DNA of 64,000 nucleotides from Jannaschia formosa (GTDB lineage: Bacteria > Pseudomonadota > Alphaproteobacteria > Rhodobacterales > Rhodobacteraceae). A program made the position numbers and the translations under genes. Shown in pieces: positions 36,818-45,930 of the stretch. The notes below the pieces were generated by a model. The model saw only the letters and a list, made by a program, of their open reading frames with translations. It was not told the origin of the DNA and did no database searches. The DNA lies in the NCBI RefSeq assembly GCF_003340555.1, contig NZ_QPLJ01000013.1:1-64000 (forward strand), written 5' to 3'. Each line of letters starts with the position of its first letter. The first letter of the stretch is position 1.

Positions 36818-38854
36818 TCATATCGTCTTCATCAGCCGCAGCGCGTCGTAGACCGCTGCATGGGTGTTGCGCGAGGCGACGGCGTCGCCGATGCGAAACA
36901 GGCGGTAGGTGCCCTCCGGGTTCCTGACGATCGTCTGGGGGCGCCCCTCGATGAAGGCCGCGTGGTCGAGCTCGCCCCCGTTGGACGAGCCGTCGCGCAG
37001 CGCGAAGTAGAGATCGTCCAGCGGCCGGACCCCGGCATTCACCACCACCTGGTCGACCCGCCGCTCTCGCGGGAACGCGCCGTAGTCGCTGCCCAGCACA
37101 GCGACCAGACCGTTGCCGTCGCGCCGGACGGCGGCGAGCGTCCGGGTCACGGTGAAGGTGACGTCGCGCGGCTGCAGCGCGCGCAGCGCGGGGGTGAGGG
37201 ACATGCCCATCACCTCGGGCGAGAAGCTGCGGTCGCGGGTCACGATCTCGACCGAGGCGCCGGTGGCGGCGATCGTCTCGGCGGCCTGCAGCGCCGCGTG
37301 GTCCCCGGCCTCGTCGTAGATCAGCACGTTGCTGCCGGGCGCCGCGTCGCCCGACAGGATGTCCCAGGCCGAGACGACGAGTTCCCCGCCCTCGGCCAGC
37401 ACCTCCGTCTCGGCCAGCCCGCCCGTCGCCACGACCACCACGTCCGGGGCATCGGCGCGCACCGTCTCCGCATCGGCGAAGCTGTTGAAGCGGAGGGCGA
37501 CGCCCATCCGCTCGCACTCGGAAAGGCGCCACTGGATCAGCTGCATCATCTCGGCCCGCCGGGGCGTCCGGGCGGTCAGCCGGACCTGCCCGCCGGCCTC
37601 GGGCGCGGCCTCGTGGACGGTGACGGCATGGCCGCGCTCGGCGGCGACCCGCGCCGCCTCCAGCCCGGCGGGACCGGCGCCGACCACGGTCACGCGCAGC
37701 GGCGCCTCGGCCTTCGCGATGACGTGCGGCTGCTCCAGCTCGCGCCCGGTGGCCGGGTTGTGCAGGCAGAGCGCCATCCCCCCCTGGTAGATCCGGTCGA
37801 GGCAGTAGTTGGCGCCGACGCAGGGGCGGATGCGGTCCTCCTCGCCGCGCAGGATCTTGGCGACGATATGCGGGTCGGCGATATGCGCGCGGGTCATGCC
37901 GACCATGTCGAGCTTGCCCGAGGCTATGGCATGGCGCGCGGTCGCGACGTCCTGGATCTTGGCCGCATGGAAGGTCGGGATTTGCGCCGCCGCCCGGATC
38001 TCGCCCGCGAAGTCGAGATGGGGCGCGGACCGCATCCCCTGCACCGGGATCACGTCGGTGAGCCCAGGATCGGTGTCGACATGGCCGCGGACCACGTTGA
38101 GGAAGTCGACGAGGCCGCTGGCCTTCAGCCGCCGCGTGATCTCCAGCCCGTCCTGCCTGGTGATGCCGCCGGGCAGGTCCTCGTCGGCAACGTAGCGGAT
38201 GCCGACCAGGAAGGCCGGCCCGACCCGGTCGCGCACCGCCTGCAGGACCTCCATCGAGAAGCGCATCCGGCCGGTCAGGTCGCCGCCATAGGCGCCCTCC
38301 ATCTCGTTCGTCGCAGGCGACCAGAACTGGTCGAGCAGATGGCCATAGGCCTCGATCTCGATCCCGTCGAGCCCGGCGGACTTCATCCGCTCGGCCGCGT
38401 CGGCATAGTCGTCCGTGATGCGCGCGATATCCCACCCCTCGGCCTTCTTCGGAGCGGCGCGATGCGCGGGCTCCCGCCGGCGTGTCGACGACAGCGATGG
38501 CAGCCAGTCGCCCGTGTCCCAGCGGGTGCGGCGGCCCAGATGGGTGAGCTGGATCATCACCGCACAGCCGTGGTCGTGGCATTCGTCGGCGAGCCGGCGC
38601 ATCCATCCCACCACCTCGTCCTTCCAGGCCAGCACGTTGTTGAAGGCGGGCGGGCTGTCCCGCGAGACCGAGGCGGAGCCGGCCGTCATCGTCAGCGCCA
38701 CGCCGCCGCGCGCCCGTTCCACATGGTAGGCGCGGTAGCGGTCCTTCGGCATCCCGTCCTCGGGATAGGCCGGCTCATGGCTGGTGATCATCAACCGGTT
38801 GCGGAGCCGCAGGTGCTTCAGGTCGTAGGGCTGCAGCAAGGGATCGTGGGTCAT
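36818..38854 (-). CDS. NADH:flavin oxidoreductase / N-demethylase-like flavoprotein
   Basis: 678 residues in the layout of 2,4-dienoyl-CoA reductase and trimethylamine dehydrogenase: an Old-Yellow-Enzyme FMN barrel (1-~340), a small Fe-S segment, then an FAD/NAD(P)-type domain with 'VTVVGAGPAGLEAARVAAERG' (~388-408). The opening 'NRLMITSHEPAYPEDGMPKDRYRAYH' is the pattern I associate with N-methylproline/betaine demethylase-like enzymes. The Fe-S site is Cys345, Ala348, Cys351, Cys363, so one of the four usual Cys ligands is replaced. Its link to the sugar-acid genes is unclear; a dimethylglycine or proline-betaine demethylase is possible. Confidence 0.82.
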   Translation of the reverse strand: MTHDPLLQPYDLKHLRLRNRLMITSHEPAYPEDGMPKDRYRAYHVERARGGVALTMTAGSASVSRDSPPAFNNVLAWKDEVVGWMRRLADECHDHGCAVMIQLTHLGRRTRWDTGDWLPSLSSTRRREPAHRAAPKKAEGWDIARITDDYADAAERMKSAGLDGIEIEAYGHLLDQFWSPATNEMEGAYGGDLTGRMRFSMEVLQAVRDRVGPAFLVGIRYVADEDLPGGITRQDGLEITRRLKASGLVDFLNVVRGHVDTDPGLTDVIPVQGMRSAPHLDFAGEIRAAAQIPTFHAAKIQDVATARHAIASGKLDMVGMTRAHIADPHIVAKILRGEEDRIRPCVGANYCLDRIYQGGMALCLHNPATGRELEQPHVIAKAEAPLRVTVVGAGPAGLEAARVAAERGHAVTVHEAAPEAGGQVRLTARTPRRAEMMQLIQWRLSECERMGVALRFNSFADAETVRADAPDVVVVATGGLAETEVLAEGGELVVSAWDILSGDAAPGSNVLIYDEAGDHAALQAAETIAATGASVEIVTRDRSFSPEVMGMSLTPALRALQPRDVTFTVTRTLAAVRRDGNGLVAVLGSDYGAFPRERRVDQVVVNAGVRPLDDLYFALRDGSSNGGELDHAAFIEGRPQTIVRNPEGTYRLFRIGDAVASRNTHAAVYDALRLMKTI

Positions 38855-39058
38855 GCGGGTCGGCTCCTTCGGACGAACGGTCGAGCCCGCAGAGTGGACG
38901 GGGTGTGGGCCGCGTTCAACTCGGCCCTCCGCGCGGCGTCCTCGGCGCGATGCCGAAGGCGGCCCAATAGCGGCGCATTTGCACGAGGCCGCGCCCCCGG
39001 CAGGAGGAGTTGCGGCATGGGAGCCGGGACAAGCGTCCGCGCGCGACGCGGCGCACCG

Positions 39059-39985
39059 TCAGTCGTGGAACTCGTCGGTCGGGATCCGGCGGCCCAGCAT
39101 GAAGGCGTCGGCCACCTGCATCAGCGGGCGCGTGTCGGCATCCGACGCGCCGCGCGCGATGAGGTCGGCGAAGCGGGCGTAGAGGCCAGGATACTCGCCC
39201 TGCGTCTCGACCGCGACCGGGCTACCGTCCACGGCCATTCCGGCCCCGCCCTCGGTCAGCCGGAGGCTGCCCTTGTCGGTCTCGACCTCGATCTCCCAGG
39301 TCTGCGGCCCCTCCTGCCGCCAGTCGAAATCCGCCGTGCCGGTCGCGCCGCCGGGTCCGGCGAAGGCCAGCCGCACGGCGATGGGGGTCTGGCGGTTGGC
39401 GGGAACCTCCAGCTCGGCGCCGGTCAGGTGCAGCGGGACGGGCAGGATCTCGGTCATGATCGACAGCGCGTTGATCCCCGGATCGAAGACGCCGAGGCCG
39501 CCCGGCTCCCAGATCCAGTCCTGGCCGGGATGCCAGCGCCGCACATCCTCGCGCCAGACGATGGCGACGCGGCGGACGGTGCGGGTCGCGAGCCAGTCCT
39601 TCGCGGGGGCCACGGCGGCGGCGTGCCGGGAATGCCACGTGGCGAAGAGCGTTTGGCCCCCGTCGCTGGCGAGGCGGGTCAGCGTCTCAACCTCGGCCAG
39701 CGTGGCGCCGGGCGGCTTTTCGAGCATGACGTGCCGCCCGGCGGCGAGCGCGGCGCGCGCCGGCTCGAAGCGCGCCTGCGGCGGCATGCAGAGCGAGACG
39801 GCCCCGATCTTCGGCCGCGAAGCGAGCAGGGCGTCGAGCGTGTCGAAGTTCTCGACCCCCTCCACCCCACCGGACCGGCTGACGGTCGCGGCGAGCCGGA
39901 AGCGCGGATCGGCGGCGATGGCCGGGACGTGCTGGTCGCGGGCGATCTTGCCCACGCCGACGATGGCGATGTCAGTGACTGTCAC
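39059..39985 (-). CDS. L-arabinose/D-galactose 1-dehydrogenase (Gfo/Idh/MocA family)
   Basis: 308 residues. The Rossmann start is 'IAIVGVGKIARDQHVPAI', the catalytic Lys lies in 'LEKPPGA' (EKP motif), and 'RRWHPGQDWIWEPGGLGVFDPGINALSI' is characteristic of the galactose/arabinose 1-dehydrogenases of Azospirillum and rhizobia. It oxidises the sugar to its lactone, the first step of the non-phosphorylative route. It overlaps the L-arabonate dehydratase gene by 14 bases. The matching lactonase gene is not visible in this window. Confidence 0.88.
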   Translation of the reverse strand: MTVTDIAIVGVGKIARDQHVPAIAADPRFRLAATVSRSGGVEGVENFDTLDALLASRPKIGAVSLCMPPQARFEPARAALAAGRHVMLEKPPGATLAEVETLTRLASDGGQTLFATWHSRHAAAVAPAKDWLATRTVRRVAIVWREDVRRWHPGQDWIWEPGGLGVFDPGINALSIMTEILPVPLHLTGAELEVPANRQTPIAVRLAFAGPGGATGTADFDWRQEGPQTWEIEVETDKGSLRLTEGGAGMAVDGSPVAVETQGEYPGLYARFADLIARGASDADTRPLMQVADAFMLGRRIPTDEFHD

Positions 39986-41714
39986 GCGGAACCTCCCTGC
40001 CCCGGCATCCCACCAGGAAGTCGAAATCGGCGCCGGTATCGGCGCCCTGGATGTGGTCGTGGAAGAGCCGGGCGTAGCCGCTTTCAGGCCGCGGGACGGT
40101 CGGCGTCCAGGCGGCCAGCCGCGCTGAAAGCTCCTCGTCGGGGATGTCGAGATGGAGCCGCCGGACAGCCACGTCGAGCTCGATCATGTCCCCGTCGCGC
40201 ACCACCGCGAGCGGGCCGCCCGCCGCCGCCTCGGGCGAGGTGTGAAGGACCACGGTGCCATAGGCCGTGCCCGACATGCGCGCGTCCGAGATGCGGACCA
40301 TGTCCTTGATCCCCTTGCGCAGCACCTTGGGCGGCAGCCCCATGTTGCCGACCTCGGGCATGCCCGGGTAACCCCTCGGTCCGCAGTTCTTGAGCACCAT
40401 CACGCAGCTCTCGTCGATGTCGAGCGACTCGTCCCCGATCCGGGCCTTGTAGTCGTCGATGTCCTTGAAGACCACCGCGCGGCCCCGGTGGCGCATCAGC
40501 TCCGGCGAGGCGGCCGAGGGCTTGAGCACCGCGCCGTCCGGGGCGAGGTTGCCGCGAAGCACCGCGATCCCGCCCGATGCGGTCAGCGCCTTCTCCACCG
40601 GCAGGATCACGTCCTCGTTCCAGTTGCGCACGTCCTTCACCGCCTCCCAGGCGGTCTCGCCCGAGACGGTCAGCGCGTCGCGGTGCAGAAGCCCCGCCTC
40701 GCCCAGCCGCCGCAGCACGACCGGCAATCCGCCCGCATAGAAGAAGTCCTCCATCAGGTACTTGCCCGAGGGCATCAGGTTCACGACGGTCGGCACGTCG
40801 CGGCCCAGCCGGTCCCAGTCGTCGAGCGTGAGGTCGACCCCGACCCGACCCGCCAGCGCCAGCAGGTGGATCACCGCGTTGGTCGAGCCGCCGATGGCGC
40901 CGTTGGTGCGGATCGCGTTCTCGAAGGCTTCGCGGGTCAGCACGTCCGACGGCTTCAGGTCGTCCTTGACCATCTGCACGATCCGCCGCCCCGAGAGCTG
41001 CGCCATCACCCGGCGGCGCGAATCCACGGCGGGAATCGCGGCGTTGCCCGACAGCGCCATGCCGAGCGCCTCGGCGAGGCTGGCCATCGTGGACGCCGTG
41101 CCCATCGTGTTGCAGGTGCCCGAGGAGCGGCTCATCGCCTGCTCGGCCTCGAGGAAGTCCTCGCGGCTCATCTTCCCGGCCTTGATGTCCTCGCTCATCT
41201 GCCAGAGCGCCGTGCCCGAGCCCACGCGCTCGCCACGGAACCAGCCGTTCAGCATCGGCCCGCCAGTGACGACGATCGAGGGAATGTCGGTCGAGGCCGC
41301 GCCCATCATCAGGCTCGGCGTGGTCTTGTCGCAGCCTACCAGCAGCACCGCGCCGTCGATGGGCTGGGCGCGCATCACCTCCTCGACCTCCATGGCGGCG
41401 AGGTTGCGATACATCGCGGCGGTCGGACGGAAGGTGTTCTCGGAGACCGAGAAGACCGGCACCTCCAGCGGGAAGCCTCCGGCCTCCCAGACGCCCGCCT
41501 TCACCTTCTGCGCCAGCTCCCGCAGGTGGCCGTTGCAGGGCGTCAGCTCGCCCCAGGTGTTGAGGATGCCGATCACCGGGCGCCCGTCGAACAGGTCGTG
41601 CGGGTAGCCCTGGTTCTTCAGCCAGCCGCGGTGGTAGATGTTGTCGCGCGAGGTGCCGCCGTACCATTCCTGCGAGCGGAGCCTGCGGGGCCACTCGGCC
41701 TTGACGAATGCCAT
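39972..41714 (-). CDS. L-arabonate dehydratase (IlvD/Edd family)
   Basis: 580 residues. The [2Fe-2S] ligands are Cys60 ('ELTPCNGH'), Cys128 ('VGCDKTTP') and Cys201 ('SGTCNTMGT'), one residue off the Cys59/127/200 numbering of the Rhizobium L-arabonate dehydratase. The catalytic Ser sits in 'DARMSGTAYG'. The opening 'LRSQEWYGGTSRDNIYHRGWLKNQG' is typical of that pentonate-dehydratase branch. It converts L-arabonate (and perhaps D-fuconate/D-galactonate) to the 2-keto-3-deoxy acid. It lies downstream of the ChvE/Ggu importer genes and overlaps the 1-dehydrogenase gene. Confidence 0.9.
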   Translation of the reverse strand: MAFVKAEWPRRLRSQEWYGGTSRDNIYHRGWLKNQGYPHDLFDGRPVIGILNTWGELTPCNGHLRELAQKVKAGVWEAGGFPLEVPVFSVSENTFRPTAAMYRNLAAMEVEEVMRAQPIDGAVLLVGCDKTTPSLMMGAASTDIPSIVVTGGPMLNGWFRGERVGSGTALWQMSEDIKAGKMSREDFLEAEQAMSRSSGTCNTMGTASTMASLAEALGMALSGNAAIPAVDSRRRVMAQLSGRRIVQMVKDDLKPSDVLTREAFENAIRTNGAIGGSTNAVIHLLALAGRVGVDLTLDDWDRLGRDVPTVVNLMPSGKYLMEDFFYAGGLPVVLRRLGEAGLLHRDALTVSGETAWEAVKDVRNWNEDVILPVEKALTASGGIAVLRGNLAPDGAVLKPSAASPELMRHRGRAVVFKDIDDYKARIGDESLDIDESCVMVLKNCGPRGYPGMPEVGNMGLPPKVLRKGIKDMVRISDARMSGTAYGTVVLHTSPEAAAGGPLAVVRDGDMIELDVAVRRLHLDIPDEELSARLAAWTPTVPRPESGYARLFHDHIQGADTGADFDFLVGCRGREVPRDSH

Positions 41715-41810
41715 CGCTGTGCCTGCCTTTCTGTGATCGCGGCCGGAGAGAGCCCGCCCGGATCGCTCCGGGCGCCCGCATCCGCGCCTTGGGTGCCGGA
41801 AGATGGCCGG

Positions 41811-43052
41811 TCAGGCCGCCTTCTGCTTGTTGAGGACGTCGAAGATCACCGCGGCCAGCAGCACCAGCCCCTTGATGACCTGCTGGTAGTCGATGCCGAT
41901 GCCGAGGATCGACATGCCGTTGTTCATCACGCCCATGATGAAGGCGCCGATAACCACGCCGACCACGGTGCCCACGCCCCCCGCCATCGACGCGCCGCCG
42001 ATGAACACGGCCGCGATCACGTCGAGCTCAAACCCCGCCCCGGCCTTGGGCGTGGCGGTGTTGAGCCGTGCCGCGAAGACGAGGCCGGCCAGCGCGGCCA
42101 GCATCCCCATATTGACGAAGGTCAGGAAGGTCAGCCGCTCGGTGTTGATGCCCGAGAGCTTCGCGGCCTTCTCGTTGCCGCCGAGCGCGTAGATGCGGCG
42201 GCCCAGCGTCGTGCGGTTGGTCACGAACATGTAGACCGAAATGAGCAGCGCCATGACGATCAGCACGTTCGGGAAGCCCCGGAAGGTCGCCATGAGGTAG
42301 GAGAGGTAGACGATCGCCAGCGCGGCGAGGCCGATCTTCGCGGCGAAGAGGGCATAGGGCTCGTCCGTGTCATCGCCCGCGTTCCGGCGGCTGCGCACCG
42401 ACAGGACGATGACGAGGAAGGCGAGCGCGAGGCCCAGCACAAGCGCCAGCAGGTTCAGGTCGGTCCCGCCCAGCAGATCCGGCACGAAGCCCGAGGAGAG
42501 AAGCTGGAAGCCCGGCGGGAACGGCCCGACCGACTGGCCCGCCAGCAGCCAGAGCGTCAGGCCCTTGAAGACCAGCAGCCCCGCCAGCGTCACGATGAAC
42601 GAGGGGATGCGGAAATAGGCGACCCAGAAGCCCTGCGCCGCTCCGATCATGCCCCCGACGGCGATGCAGATTGCTGCGGTCAGCCAGTAGTTGATGTCGT
42701 AGTTCACGATCATCACCGCCGCGAGCGCGCCGATGAAACCCAGCACCGACCCGACCGACAGGTCGATATGGCCCGCGACGATCACCAGCAGCATGCCGAG
42801 CGCCATGATGACGATGTAGCTGTTCTGCAGGATCAGGTTCGTGAGGTTGATCGGCCGGAGAAGGATGCCGTCGGTCGCGATCTGGAAGAACAGCATGATC
42901 GCGACCAGCGCGATCAGGAGCCCGTATTCGCGCAGATGCGCCCGCACGAAGCTCATGTGCCCGCGTCGCCCGGCCCGGAGGCCGCCTGCCCCGGGCTGGT
43001 CGGCGGTCAGGGCGCCGGTGTTGCGTTCTCCGGCGAAGCTATCGTCGGTCAT
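41811..43052 (-). CDS. gguB: Sugar ABC transporter permease (GguB/XylH-like)
   Basis: 413 residues, BPD_transp_2 family with ~10-11 hydrophobic segments. 'VAGHIDLSVGSVLGFIGALAAVMIV' and 'ALGGNEKAAKLSGINTERL' are signatures of the ChvE-GguAB/XylFGH-type monosaccharide importers. A charged cytoplasmic insert ('SVRSRRNAGDDTDEPYALF') is typical of GguB. The ATG at 43052 has GGAGGA 6 bases upstream. It follows the ATPase gene by 13 bases. Confidence 0.9.
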   Translation of the reverse strand: MTDDSFAGERNTGALTADQPGAGGLRAGRRGHMSFVRAHLREYGLLIALVAIMLFFQIATDGILLRPINLTNLILQNSYIVIMALGMLLVIVAGHIDLSVGSVLGFIGALAAVMIVNYDINYWLTAAICIAVGGMIGAAQGFWVAYFRIPSFIVTLAGLLVFKGLTLWLLAGQSVGPFPPGFQLLSSGFVPDLLGGTDLNLLALVLGLALAFLVIVLSVRSRRNAGDDTDEPYALFAAKIGLAALAIVYLSYLMATFRGFPNVLIVMALLISVYMFVTNRTTLGRRIYALGGNEKAAKLSGINTERLTFLTFVNMGMLAALAGLVFAARLNTATPKAGAGFELDVIAAVFIGGASMAGGVGTVVGVVIGAFIMGVMNNGMSILGIGIDYQQVIKGLVLLAAVIFDVLNKQKAA

Positions 43053-43065
43053 GGTCTGTCCTCCC

Positions 43066-44634
43066 TCAGGCGGCCGGCGCGGGCGTGCGGACCCGCGCCG
43101 AGGCGCTCTGGCCCGACCGCAGGATGGCGGCCATGATGCGTTCCTGGCTGGCATCGGCCACCGGCATCTCGGCGACGAAGCGGCCTTCGTTCATGACGTG
43201 GATGCGGTCCGTGATGCCCAGAAGCTCCGGCATCTCGGACGAGATCACCACCACGGCGCGCCCCTGCGCGGCGAGCTCGGCGATGATCGCGTAGATCTCG
43301 TACTTGGCGCCGACATCGATGCCGCGCGTGGGCTCGTCGAGGATCAGCACCTTCGGATCGGCGAAGAGCCACTTGGACAGCACGACCTTCTGCTGGTTGC
43401 CGCCCGAGAGGTTCACCGCCTCCTGCGCCACCGAGGAGCATTTGATGCGCAGCTTGTCGCGGTACTCGCGTGCGACCGAAAGCTCCCGCGCCTCGTCCAG
43501 CACCCCGCCCGACGAGATGCCGGCGAGGTTGGCGAGCGGCACGTTGCGCCGGATGGTCTCGTCCAGCACCAGCCCGTACTGCTTTCGGTCCTCGGTGACG
43601 TAGGCCAGCCCCGCCTCGACGGCGCGGCGCACGGTGGAGGTGTCGGCCTCGCGCCCTTCGATGCGGACCGTTCCGGATGTCTTCTTCCCCCAGGCGCGGC
43701 CGAAGAGGCTCATGGCGAGCTCGGTGCGGCCCGCGCCCATCAGCCCTGCGATGCCGAGCACCTCGCCCGCGCGCACATCGAAGCTGACGCCGTCGACGGC
43801 CAGCCGGTCGGGGTCGGTCGGATGCGCGACGGTCCAGTCGCGCACCTCCATCAGCACCTTGCCGATGCGGGGCGTCCGCGGCGGGTAGCGGTCGGTCAGC
43901 GCGCGGCCGACCATGTCGCGGATGATGCGATCCTCCGAGACCGGCGCGCCGCCTGCCTCGATGGTCGAGACCGAGGCGCCGTCGCGCAGCACCGTGATCC
44001 GGTCGGCGACGCGGGCGATCTCGTTCAGCTTGTGGGAAATCAGGATGGAGGCCACGCCCTTGCGCTTGAGGTCCTCCAGCAGGTCGAGCAGCGCCTCGCT
44101 GTCGCGCTCGTTGAGCGACGAGGTCGGTTCGTCCAGGATCAGGAGCCGCACCTTCTTGGCGAGCGCCTTCGCGATCTCGACGAGCTGCTGCTTGCCGAGG
44201 CCCAGGCTGCCGACGCGGGTCCCCGGATTCTCGCGCAGGCCGACGCGGGCCAGCAGGCGCGTGGCTTCTTCGCGAGTGCGGGTGCGGTCGATGACGCCGC
44301 CGCGGGCGCGTTCATGGCCGAGGAACAGGTTCTCGGCGATCGACAGGGTGGGCACGAGGGCCAGCTCCTGGTGGATGATGGCGATGCCCGCCGCCTCGCT
44401 GTCGCGAATGCCGCGGAACCGCTGCTCGGCCCCATCGACGAGGATCTGCCCCTCGTAGGAGCCGTGGGGGTAGACGCCAGACAGCACCTTCATCAGCGTG
44501 GACTTGCCCGCGCCGTTCTCGCCCACCAGCGCGTGAATCTCGCCCTCGGCCACCGAAAGCGACACGTCGTCGAGCGCGCGGACCCCCGGAAAGGTCTTGG
44601 TGATCCCGCGCATTTCCAGCAGCTTGCCCGTCAT
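43066..44634 (-). CDS. gguA: Sugar ABC transporter ATP-binding protein (GguA-like)
   Basis: 522 residues with two ABC domains. Domain 1: Walker A 'GENGAGKST', signature 'SLGLGKQQLVEIAKAL', Walker B 'LLILDEPTSSL'. Domain 2: 'IAGLMGAGRTELAM', signature 'NLSGGNQQKVVLSKWL', 'LILDEPTRGIDVGAKYEIY'. This is the RbsA/XylG/GguA class energising monosaccharide uptake. GGAGGG precedes the ATG by 5 bases. It sits between the binding protein (51-base gap) and the permease. Confidence 0.93.
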   Translation of the reverse strand: MTGKLLEMRGITKTFPGVRALDDVSLSVAEGEIHALVGENGAGKSTLMKVLSGVYPHGSYEGQILVDGAEQRFRGIRDSEAAGIAIIHQELALVPTLSIAENLFLGHERARGGVIDRTRTREEATRLLARVGLRENPGTRVGSLGLGKQQLVEIAKALAKKVRLLILDEPTSSLNERDSEALLDLLEDLKRKGVASILISHKLNEIARVADRITVLRDGASVSTIEAGGAPVSEDRIIRDMVGRALTDRYPPRTPRIGKVLMEVRDWTVAHPTDPDRLAVDGVSFDVRAGEVLGIAGLMGAGRTELAMSLFGRAWGKKTSGTVRIEGREADTSTVRRAVEAGLAYVTEDRKQYGLVLDETIRRNVPLANLAGISSGGVLDEARELSVAREYRDKLRIKCSSVAQEAVNLSGGNQQKVVLSKWLFADPKVLILDEPTRGIDVGAKYEIYAIIAELAAQGRAVVVISSEMPELLGITDRIHVMNEGRFVAEMPVADASQERIMAAILRSGQSASARVRTPAPAA

Positions 44635-44685
44635 GGCACCCTCCGGCCGGATGGGGGCGGCCCCGACGGGCCGCCCCGGTTGCGG

Positions 44686-45759
44686 TCACTGGATCTGGTC
44701 GGCCGTGTAGTAGCCGGTGTCCACCAGACGCTCGGTGATGTTCGACGCGTCCACAGGCAGCGGCTCCAGCAGGTAGGAGGGGACGATCTTCACACCGTTG
44801 TCGTAGGTCTCGGTGTCGTTGATCTCGGGCTGACCGCCCTGAAGCAGCGCATCGACCATGCCCACCGTCACGCGGGCCAGCTCGCGCGTGTCCTTGAAGA
44901 TGGTCGAATACTGCTCGCCCGCCTGGATCGACTTGACCGAGGGGATCTCGGCGTCCTGGCCGGTGACGATCGGCATGGGCATGTCGCCCGAGCCGTAGCC
45001 CACGCCCTTGAGCGAGCTGAGGATGCCGATCGAAAGCCCGTCATAGGGCGACAGCACGCCGTGGACCGGGGTGTCGGTATAGTTCGCCGACAGCAGGTTA
45101 TCCATCCGCGCCTGCGCGACCGAGCCGTCCCAGCGCAGCGTCCCCACCGTGTCCATGCCCATCTGGCCCGAGACGACGTTGATCTTGCCCTCGTCGATCA
45201 TCGGCTGCAGCACCGACATGGCGCCATCGTAGAAGAAATAGGCGTTGTTGTCGTCGGGCGACCCGCCGAACAGCTCGACGTTCCAGACCTCCGCGTCGGG
45301 GAACCGCTCCTCGAGGCCGGCGACCAGGCTCTCGGCCTGCTGCACGCCGACCTGGAAGTTGTCGAAGGTGGCGTAGTAGTCGACGTTCCCGCTGTCGCGG
45401 ATCAGCCGGTCATAGGCGATGACCGGGATGCCGGAGGCGGCGGCGTTGGCCAGCGCGTTCGACAGGGTCGTGCCGTCGATGGCTGCGATCACCAGCGCGT
45501 CGACGCCGCGCACGATCATGTTCTCGACCTGCGCGAGCTGGGTCGGAATGTCGTCCTCGGCATATTGCAGGATCGTCTCGTAGCCCGCGTCCTCGAACTG
45601 CTGGACCATGGATTCGCCGTCCGAGATCCAGCGGGCCGAGGATTTGGTGGGCATGGCGATGCCGACGGTGCCCTTGTCCTGGGCAAGCGCGGCGCCGCCG
45701 GAAAGCGCCGTCGAGGCGGCCAGAAGCGCCACCGCGGCGCGGCGGGTGAAATTCAGCAT
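44686..45759 (-). CDS. chvE: Sugar-binding periplasmic protein (ChvE-like)
   Basis: 357 residues: a signal peptide ('[22 protein letters not shown]') then a type-I periplasmic fold with '[30 protein letters not shown]', a close match to ChvE/SbpA/GbpA opening sequences. ChvE-type proteins bind L-arabinose, D-galactose, D-glucose and D-xylose. The ATG at 45759 has GGAGGA upstream. It is the first gene of the minus-strand importer and arabinose operon, divergent from a LysR gene. Confidence 0.9.
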   Translation of the reverse strand: MLNFTRRAAVALLAASTALSGGAALAQDKGTVGIAMPTKSSARWISDGESMVQQFEDAGYETILQYAEDDIPTQLAQVENMIVRGVDALVIAAIDGTTLSNALANAAASGIPVIAYDRLIRDSGNVDYYATFDNFQVGVQQAESLVAGLEERFPDAEVWNVELFGGSPDDNNAYFFYDGAMSVLQPMIDEGKINVVSGQMGMDTVGTLRWDGSVAQARMDNLLSANYTDTPVHGVLSPYDGLSIGILSSLKGVGYGSGDMPMPIVTGQDAEIPSVKSIQAGEQYSTIFKDTRELARVTVGMVDALLQGGQPEINDTETYDNGVKIVPSYLLEPLPVDASNITERLVDTGYYTADQIQ

Positions 45760-45905
45760 GGATGTCCTCCCTCGGCCGGTCGGGGCGCGGGCTCCTCCCC
45801 TCGCCGTCGTGGCCGGTCTGTCATTTTGTCCCGGCGCGGGGCGCGCCGGCCTTCCCTGTCTACGGCGGCAGCCCATGCCACTCAATTGCTATCTGTTGCC
45901 GTCAT

Positions 45906-45923
45906 CATACCGGGTCTGGTATG
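45906..45923. promoter_or_regulatory. Candidate LysR (GbpR-like) binding site in the chvE-lysR gap
   Basis: CATACC-gggtct-GGTATG is a perfect 6-bp inverted repeat with a 6-base spacer, 7 bases before the LysR start codon and ~150 bases upstream of chvE. The half-site GGTATG recurs twice downstream of the lysR gene (46904, 46936). Confidence 0.5.
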
Positions 45924-45930
45924 CGAAGCC

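Noticed and set aside
36860-40309. A plus-strand open frame of ~1150 codons opposite the flavoprotein, arabinose dehydrogenase and part of the dehydratase genes
   Set aside because: Low-complexity antisense reading with no family resemblance; the minus strand carries clear enzymes.
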